DNA from: Bacteroidota bacterium
GTDB taxonomy: Bacteria > Bacteroidota > Bacteroidia > Bacteroidales > Prolixibacteraceae
Direction: 5' to 3'
Length of the DNA: 9,937 bases
Assembly: GCA_023488865.1 (NCBI GenBank)
Contig: JAMDDG010000228.1
Coordinates: 1 to 9,937, forward strand
Part shown: piece by piece, positions 6,192-9,937 of the stretch
How the letters are laid out: each line of letters opens with the position of its first letter
How positions within the stretch are numbered: position 1 is the first letter of the stretch
Notes under the pieces: model-generated
Told to the model about the DNA's origin: nothing
Databases searched by the model: none
What the model saw: only the letters and a program-made list of their open reading frames with translations
Made by a program: the position numbers and the translations under genes

Positions 6192-8411
6192 ATGGTCAAC
6201 AAATTTTTAGGCTGTTCAATCATCCTGTTCACTCTTTTTACTTTTGCTTCCTTGGCAGGAAACAATCCTGCCGTGGCTCTTCCTGTTCACGGGAAAGATA
6301 GTCTATCGGTAAAAAAAAATATCAACCAAAATTTTAAGCTTCATGCCAAAAGGATTTTAGGAACTATCCGCCTGGATGGCGTCCTTGACGAGAAAGATTG
6401 GCAGAATGCCGAAACTGCGTCTGATTTCTATATGGTCTTGCCTTACGATACCGGACACAGCGTGGCAAAGTCGGAAGTAAAGATGGCCTACGACGACAAG
6501 GCTTTCTACCTGGCTTTTGTTTTTCACGATACCCTGCCGGGAAGGCGCCCGGTTGAATCAATGCGCAGGGATTTTACCTTTGCTAACAACGACAATTTTC
6601 TGGTTTTTATCGACACTTTCAACGATCAGACTACCGGATACTCATTTGGGGTAAACGCAGCAGGCGCTTTGTGGGATGGGGCCATGAGCGGAGGCGCAAC
6701 TTCCAGCATGAGCTGGGATTGTAAATGGGAAGCCAAAACGAAGAACTATCCTGATAAGTGGGTCTCAGAGATGCGTATCCCGTTTAAATCTATCCGGTAC
6801 AAAAGCGGGGTGGACCACTGGAATATCCAGTTTTCACGACAGGACCTGAAACTAAATGAAAAATCTGCCTGGGCCCCGGTACCCAGACAATTCCCTACCG
6901 CTTCGCTGGCCTATGCCGGACAGTTGATTTGGGAAACACCACCACCAAAATCAGGGCTCAAGCTTTCTTTGATACCCTATCTTTTCGGGGGTATTTCCCG
7001 AAACTTCGAAAAGCAGGGAGCAACAATTTACAAGAAAAATTTTGGATTTGATGCCAAACTGGGGCTCTCCTCATCCCTTAACCTCGACCTGACCTACAAC
7101 CCGGATTTTTCTCAGGCCGAAGTCGATGACCAGGTGATTAACCTGGATCGTTTTGAACTCTATTTTCCCGAGAAGCGACAGTTCTTTCTGGAAAACAGCG
7201 ATCTATTCGGTAATTTTGGAAGCTCAGGTATCCGCCCGTTTTTTTCCAGAAGGATAGGCTTAGACGCCCCTGTCGACGGGGGTGTCAGGCTAAGCGGGAA
7301 ATTAGGCCAGGATTTACGCATCGGCGTGATGGATATGCAAACAGGAAGTGAAGGTGACTACCTGTCCCGTAATTTCTTCGTTGCAACCGTGCAGAAAAAG
7401 ATTTTCTCCCGGTCCAACATTGGCGCCATCTTTGTTAACAAGCAGCAAATGAACGTCCCGGCATCCTGGAACGGAAATAACTACAACCGGGTTGCCGGAC
7501 TCGAATACAACCTGGCTACCCGGAACAATTTCTGGAGTGCCAAACTTTTTACCCTGAAATCTTTCACACCCAAAGCGAACCAAGCGGAAGAATATAGCCA
7601 GGGATTAAATGTGCTCTATTCCCGTACCAGATATCTTCTGGAGTTGACACAATTGTATGTGGGAAGGGATTTTAATGCAGAAACGGGATATGTTCCCCGC
7701 GGTGATTTTTTGAGGATCGACCCTAAAGCGACCCTTAAATTCTATCCAAAGAATAGTTCGATCGAAAACTATGGGTTTACGACCGAATTTGACAACTATT
7801 TTCAGCCGGGAACCAGGAAAATCTCCGACAGGGATCTTAGTTTTGACTATTACACCAATTTTAAGAACCGCGTTCACCTCGAATTTAAAGCCAATTACTG
7901 GTATGTCCTTTTGCGCAAAAATTTTGATCCCACCAATAAAGGGGTGCATTTTCTGTCGGCCGGCAGCAGCTACCATTGGGGAGATGCCACGCTTATCTTC
8001 AATTCTGACAACCGGAAAATATTCAAATACAATGTTCAAACCGGCTACGGTGGTTATTTCAACGGAAACAGGTGGTTTTTTCAGGGTAAAAAGTTCTACC
8101 GGTTTCAACCGTTTGGATACATTTCCCTTATTTACAGCTACAACCAACTTTACCTGCCTGAACCTTGGCAGCGCACCGGATTTTGGCTGATCGGGCCTAA
8201 ACTGGATGTGACATTTACCGATAAACTATTTTTCACTACCTACGTTCAATACAACAAACAAGCCGACAATCTGAACATCAATGCCAGGTTTCAGTGGAGG
8301 TACAAACCGGTCTCCGATATTTTTCTTGTTTATACCGATAATTATTTCCCCGAAAACTGGAGGGTAAAAAACAGGGCAGTTGTGCTGAAAATGACCTACT
8401 GGTTTAATTAA
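6192..8411 (+). CDS. DUF5916 outer-membrane protein with CBM9-like N-terminal domain
   Basis: A 739-residue exported protein. Residues 1-23 form a signal peptide with likely signal peptidase I cleavage after ASLA. Residues about 47-245 form a carbohydrate-binding family 9-like beta-sandwich: IRLDGVLDEKDWQNA (59-73), FYLAFVFHD (105-113) and the closing VSEMRIPFKSIRY (191-203) are the classic blocks. From about 250 to the end is the DUF5916 region, with its signature NPDF (303-306)...INLDRFELYFPEKRQFFLEN (to about 335), followed by alternating aromatic-rich strands typical of an outer-membrane beta-barrel. The C-terminus, MTYWFN, has the expected near-terminal aromatic residue. The family is common in Bacteroidota; its function is not firmly established, and sugar or peptide handling at the surface is only a guess. 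ATG 6192 was chosen over TTG 6171 because it gives a clean signal peptide and follows the TATATTTG promoter box. Confidence 0.9.
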   Translation: MVNKFLGCSIILFTLFTFASLAGNNPAVALPVHGKDSLSVKKNINQNFKLHAKRILGTIRLDGVLDEKDWQNAETASDFYMVLPYDTGHSVAKSEVKMAYDDKAFYLAFVFHDTLPGRRPVESMRRDFTFANNDNFLVFIDTFNDQTTGYSFGVNAAGALWDGAMSGGATSSMSWDCKWEAKTKNYPDKWVSEMRIPFKSIRYKSGVDHWNIQFSRQDLKLNEKSAWAPVPRQFPTASLAYAGQLIWETPPPKSGLKLSLIPYLFGGISRNFEKQGATIYKKNFGFDAKLGLSSSLNLDLTYNPDFSQAEVDDQVINLDRFELYFPEKRQFFLENSDLFGNFGSSGIRPFFSRRIGLDAPVDGGVRLSGKLGQDLRIGVMDMQTGSEGDYLSRNFFVATVQKKIFSRSNIGAIFVNKQQMNVPASWNGNNYNRVAGLEYNLATRNNFWSAKLFTLKSFTPKANQAEEYSQGLNVLYSRTRYLLELTQLYVGRDFNAETGYVPRGDFLRIDPKATLKFYPKNSSIENYGFTTEFDNYFQPGTRKISDRDLSFDYYTNFKNRVHLEFKANYWYVLLRKNFDPTNKGVHFLSAGSSYHWGDATLIFNSDNRKIFKYNVQTGYGGYFNGNRWFFQGKKFYRFQPFGYISLIYSYNQLYLPEPWQRTGFWLIGPKLDVTFTDKLFFTTYVQYNKQADNLNINARFQWRYKPVSDIFLVYTDNYFPENWRVKNRAVVLKMTYWFN

Positions 8412-8420
8412 ACCAGGTAG
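8396..8420. repeat. Palindrome over the DUF5916 stop codon
   Basis: TGGTTTAATTAAACCA (8400-8415) is a perfect 16-bp palindrome containing the TAA stop at 8409-8411. With a one-base bulge (G8416), the flanking CTAC (8396-8399) pairs with GTAG (8417-8420), extending the hairpin. The next bases are AAATGATTTT, only weakly U-rich. It may act as a 3' stabilising structure or weak terminator for the DUF5916 mRNA, or be chance in AT-rich DNA. Confidence 0.4.
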
Positions 8421-8460
8421 AAATGATTTTACCGATTTTATAGATTTTTAACACAAAATA

Positions 8461-8492
8461 TTTGGAATAGAGCTACTTCGCTCTTACTTTTG
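8461..8492 (+). promoter_or_regulatory. Consensus Bacteroidota promoter of small-RNA copy A
   Basis: TTTG at 8461-8464, a 20-bp spacer, then TACTTTTG at 8485-8492 match the full Bacteroidota consensus TTTG-N19-21-TAnnTTTG. An AT-rich stretch, TTAACACAAAATA, lies directly upstream and is shared with copy B. The spacer contains a small dyad, AGAGC-N6-GCTCT (8469-8484). The expected transcription start is about 8496-8499. No coding sequence follows. Confidence 0.8.
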
Positions 8493-8496
8493 AGGT

Positions 8497-8590
8497 ACAT
8501 TTTTTTTCATAAGTTTAGGTTAGTTAGGTTAGTTAGTTTGGTTAGTTTTAGTAAAAGGATGGATCCTCCCCGGATCCGTCCTTTTCAATT
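8497..8590 (+). ncRNA. Predicted small RNA, copy A
   Basis: A promoter-to-terminator unit of about 94 nt with no ORF. Order: consensus promoter; start near 8497; a U-rich 5' segment (ACATTTTTTTTCATAAG); a G/U-rich segment with seven TTAG units (about 8514-8550); then the hairpin 8553-8585 and a T-rich tail. The same unit recurs at 8723-8808 with an independent promoter of equal quality. Conservation is highest in the 26 bases after the -7 box and in the hairpin, and falls in the promoter spacer, as expected of a transcribed RNA under selection. There is little internal pairing outside the terminator, so the body is probably single-stranded. I do not recognise the family. The exact 5' end is uncertain by a few bases. 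An alternative is a repetitive element that carries a promoter and a palindrome. Confidence 0.6.
8553..8590 (+). terminator. Intrinsic-terminator-like hairpin of copy A
   Basis: The stem 8553-8566 (AAAAGGATGGATCC) pairs with 8572-8585 (GGATCCGTCCTTTT) over 14 positions, with one T-G wobble, closing a 5-base loop TCCCC (8567-8571). The tail is TTTTCAATTTT. The stem has A residues on the left and T residues on the right, so it could work in both directions. The C-rich loop could also serve as an RNA-RNA pairing seed. Confidence 0.72.
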
Positions 8591-8595
8591 TTAAA

Positions 8596-8636
8596 AAATA
8601 TACCTGCCAGGTTTTAACAACCTGGCAGGTATATTT
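8596..8636. repeat. 18-bp perfect inverted repeat with CCTGCCAGG core
   Basis: AAATATACCTGCCAGGTT (8596-8613) and its exact reverse complement (8619-8636) flank the 5-base loop TTAAC. It lies between the two small-RNA copies. It resembles dispersed intergenic palindromes I recall from Bacteroidota genomes and may be a second terminator or a REP-like element. No direct repeats that would mark a transposon insertion are evident. Confidence 0.75.
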
Positions 8637-8686
8637 CCCTTCCGCATTTTCTTAATACTTTTTTTACAATTTATTAACACAAAATA

Positions 8687-8718
8687 TTTGGGTGGAAGCT
8701 TTTTGAAGCTTAACTTTG
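8687..8718 (+). promoter_or_regulatory. Consensus Bacteroidota promoter of small-RNA copy B
   Basis: TTTG at 8687-8690, a 20-bp spacer and TAACTTTG at 8711-8718 again match TTTG-N19-21-TAnnTTTG. The spacer matches that of copy A at only about 9 of 20 positions, yet has the same length and again a dyad, AAGCT-N6-AGCTT (8696-8711). The upstream TTAACACAAAATA is identical to copy A. The expected start is about 8722-8725. Confidence 0.8.
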
Positions 8719-8722
8719 TGGT

Positions 8723-8808
8723 ACATTTTTTTTCATAAGTTTAGGTTTAGTTAGTTTGGTTAGTTTTAGTAAAAGGATGGATCCTCCCCGGATCCGTCCT
8801 TTTCAATT
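8723..8808 (+). ncRNA. Predicted small RNA, copy B
   Basis: The second copy of the small-RNA unit, about 86 nt. It has the same U-rich 5' segment, a shorter TTAG segment (five units rather than seven, about 8740-8768), and an identical terminator hairpin (8771-8803). It is tandem to copy A in the same orientation, about 220 bp downstream, with its own promoter. It is free of ORFs and points toward the 3' end of the convergent SNF2 gene; read-through past its terminator would make antisense RNA to that gene. The two copies probably arose by duplication and diverged mainly in the promoter spacer and repeat number. Confidence 0.6.
8771..8808 (+). terminator. Intrinsic-terminator-like hairpin of copy B
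   Basis: The stem 8771-8784 pairs with 8790-8803 (14 positions, one T-G wobble) around the TCCCC loop 8785-8789. It is identical in sequence to the hairpin of copy A, including the TTTTAGT leading in and TTTTCAATTT following. Such identity, beside a divergent promoter spacer, suggests the hairpin matters to function. Confidence 0.72.
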
Positions 8809-8820
8809 TATACAACTAAC

Positions 8821-8859
8821 AATAGCCCTGACAGGGTTTCGAACCCTGCCAGGGCTATT
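8821..8859. repeat. 18-bp inverted repeat with CCTGACAGG core, before the SNF2 3' end
   Basis: AATAGCCCTGACAGGGTT (8821-8838) pairs with AACCCTGCCAGGGCTATT (8842-8859), with a single A-C mismatch and a 3-base loop TCG. It ends 9 bp from the SNF2 stop codon, so it could terminate the minus-strand SNF2 transcript as well as block read-through from copy B. Its core, CCTGNCAGG, is shared with the palindrome after copy A, but the rest differs. Confidence 0.75.
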
Positions 8860-8868
8860 CACGAATAT

Positions 8869-9937
8869 TTAATCAAACAGTTGTATTAGTTCTTCTTTGC
8901 CCAGGATAGCAAAAGGATCGTTGCGGTTGATAAATTCATTGGCCAAAGCCGACTTTTTCTCCTGTAACAATTGAATTTTCTCCTCAATGCTTTTTTCAGA
9001 GATAAACCGGTAAACGAATACTTTCTTCTCCTGTCCGATGCGGTGGGCACGGCTGATGGCCTGCATTTCAGCGGCAGGGTTCCACCAGGGATCGATGATA
9101 AAGATGTAGTCGGCAGCGGTCAGGTTTAAACCGGTCCCTCCGGCTTTGAGTGAAATCAGAAAGATATTTTTTTGGCTTCCTGACTGAAATTCCTCTATCA
9201 CCGATTTACGATCTGTGGTCTGCCCCGTGAGACGGCAATAGCCCCAGTTCATCTGATCACAAGTTTGGCCCAGCAGGTTGAGGTGTTTGACAAAAGAAGA
9301 AAAAACCAGGATCTTATGTTTCTCGGCTACGAGGACTTCGAGCATGGAGCATATTTCGTTGAACTTACCCGACTCAAAATTGGAACCCGGATCAATCATC
9401 CGGGGGTGAATGGCGATCTGTCTCAACCGGGTGAGTGCTTGCAACACGACAAAAGTGGTATTTCGGGGTTCCAGGTCATCGATATTTTTGAGCAGATAAT
9501 TTCGAACGGACGATTTCTCCGATTCGTAGAGCTCCAATTGTTCGGATGTCATCTCAATGGTCAGCATCTCCTCCATTACAGGGGGAAGATCGGCCGCGAC
9601 CTGCTCTTTGGTCCTCCGGAGAATAAAAGGCTGTATCAACAGGTTCAACCGGGCAGATGCTTCTGGGTCATGGTCCCTTTCGATGGGCAGAAGATAGTTT
9701 TCCTTGAAAAACTTGAAACTGCCCAGATGTCCGGGATTTAGAAAGTTCATTTGCGACCAGAGATCTGAAAGGGAATTCTCGATGGGTGTACCTGTCAGCG
9801 ACAAACGGTGCCCGGACTGGAGCGAAGCAACTGCATGGTAACTTTTTGATTCGGCATTCTTGATATTCTGGCTTTCATCCAGAATAAGGTAGAAGAAAGT
9901 GTGACGGGCCAATACCTCTGTATCATTTCTGACGGTT
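8869..9937 (-). CDS. SNF2-family DEAD/DEAH-like helicase, C-terminal part
   Basis: The C-terminal 355 residues of a Swi2/Snf2-family ATPase, open through the right edge; the natural start lies beyond the window. Numbered from the first visible codon: TVRNDTEVL (1-9, matching the usual TY.TLRND.E.L block), motif II DESQ (20-23), motif III LTGTPIEN (47-54), then the helicase C domain with KILVFSSF (208-215), SLKAGGTGLNLTAADYIF (262-279) and motif VI QAISRAHRIGQ (292-302). It ends PFAILGKEELIQLFD. The Walker A motif and any N-terminal SWIM or bacterial SNF2-associated domain would be outside the window. These proteins are ATP-driven DNA translocases; the bacterial role of this subgroup is poorly known. 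The gene converges on the DUF5916 gene across the small-RNA region. Confidence 0.95.
   Translation of the reverse strand, partial: TVRNDTEVLARHTFFYLILDESQNIKNAESKSYHAVASLQSGHRLSLTGTPIENSLSDLWSQMNFLNPGHLGSFKFFKENYLLPIERDHDPEASARLNLLIQPFILRRTKEQVAADLPPVMEEMLTIEMTSEQLELYESEKSSVRNYLLKNIDDLEPRNTTFVVLQALTRLRQIAIHPRMIDPGSNFESGKFNEICSMLEVLVAEKHKILVFSSFVKHLNLLGQTCDQMNWGYCRLTGQTTDRKSVIEEFQSGSQKNIFLISLKAGGTGLNLTAADYIFIIDPWWNPAAEMQAISRAHRIGQEKKVFVYRFISEKSIEEKIQLLQEKKSALANEFINRNDPFAILGKEELIQLFD

Noticed and set aside
7605..8147. A 180-codon open frame on the minus strand inside the DUF5916 gene
   Set aside because: It lies wholly antisense to a well-supported coding sequence and its translation shows no family features; other long antisense frames (for example 1633-2097, 3190-3663, 2554-3027) are shadows of the same kind.
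8485..8513. A tiny minus-strand ORF (MKKNVPQK) present in both small-RNA copies
   Set aside because: It is only 8 codons, its last codons differ through the promoter box overlap, and the promoters and terminators point to plus-strand transcription.
8448..8808. A CRISPR array or a riboswitch in the repeated region
   Set aside because: There are only two copies, without regular short repeats and spacers, and each has its own promoter and terminator; no coding gene follows on the same strand for a riboswitch to control.
8448..8859. A small transposable element (MITE) formed by the repeated units
   Set aside because: No terminal inverted repeats enclose the units and no target-site duplication is visible; the conserved promoter spacing fits a transcribed unit better. 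Not fully excluded.
9265..9741. A 158-codon plus-strand frame opposite the SNF2 gene
   Set aside because: It is antisense to conserved helicase motifs, and its translation mirrors the codon structure of the real gene without recognisable protein features.

Overview
The window looks like chromosomal DNA from a Bacteroidota bacterium, probably a saccharolytic member near Bacteroidales/Marinilabiliales (the order is inferred). The reasons are: several exact matches to the Bacteroidota sigma factor signature (TTTG, 19-21 bp, TAnnTTTG); a DUF5916/CBM9-like outer-membrane protein; a rhamnose gene cluster next to a DUF1080 protein; almost no Shine-Dalgarno sequences; and AT-rich intergenic regions full of small palindromes.

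Layout. Positions 3-1163 hold the 3' end of L-rhamnose isomerase (rhaA, cut by the left edge). A 187-bp gap with a long, nearly perfect inverted repeat follows. Next comes a stand-alone class II aldolase (1351-2481, probably rhamnulose-1-phosphate aldolase). Only 39 bp further is an exported or membrane-anchored protein that fuses a DUF1080/LamG-like domain to a PHP-like metallohydrolase domain (2521-3984). After a repeat-rich gap come an aminopeptidase P (4202-5602), a small unrecognised ORF (about 5790-6086) and a 739-residue DUF5916 outer-membrane barrel protein (6192-8411) with its own recognisable promoter. The right end carries the C-terminal part of a SNF2-family helicase on the minus strand (8869-9937), convergent with the DUF5916 gene.

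The most interesting part is the 457-bp convergent gap 8412-8868. It holds two tandem copies of a unit that looks like a complete small-RNA gene. Each has an exact TTTG-N20-TAnnTTTG promoter, a roughly 85-95 nt U/G-rich body with TTAG repeats and no ORF, and a 14-bp terminator-like hairpin with a TCCCC loop. The 20-bp promoter spacers have diverged between the copies while their length and both promoter boxes are kept, as expected if both promoters are under selection. Each copy is followed by a different long palindrome with a shared CCTGNCAGG core.

Functionally, the left part is sugar catabolism: rhamnose is isomerised to rhamnulose (RhaA) and, after phosphorylation by a kinase not in the window, cleaved by the aldolase. 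The DUF1080-PHP fusion may act on a sugar-derived substrate in the envelope, but that is inference. PepP, the DUF5916 protein and the SNF2 protein show no obvious pathway link to it.
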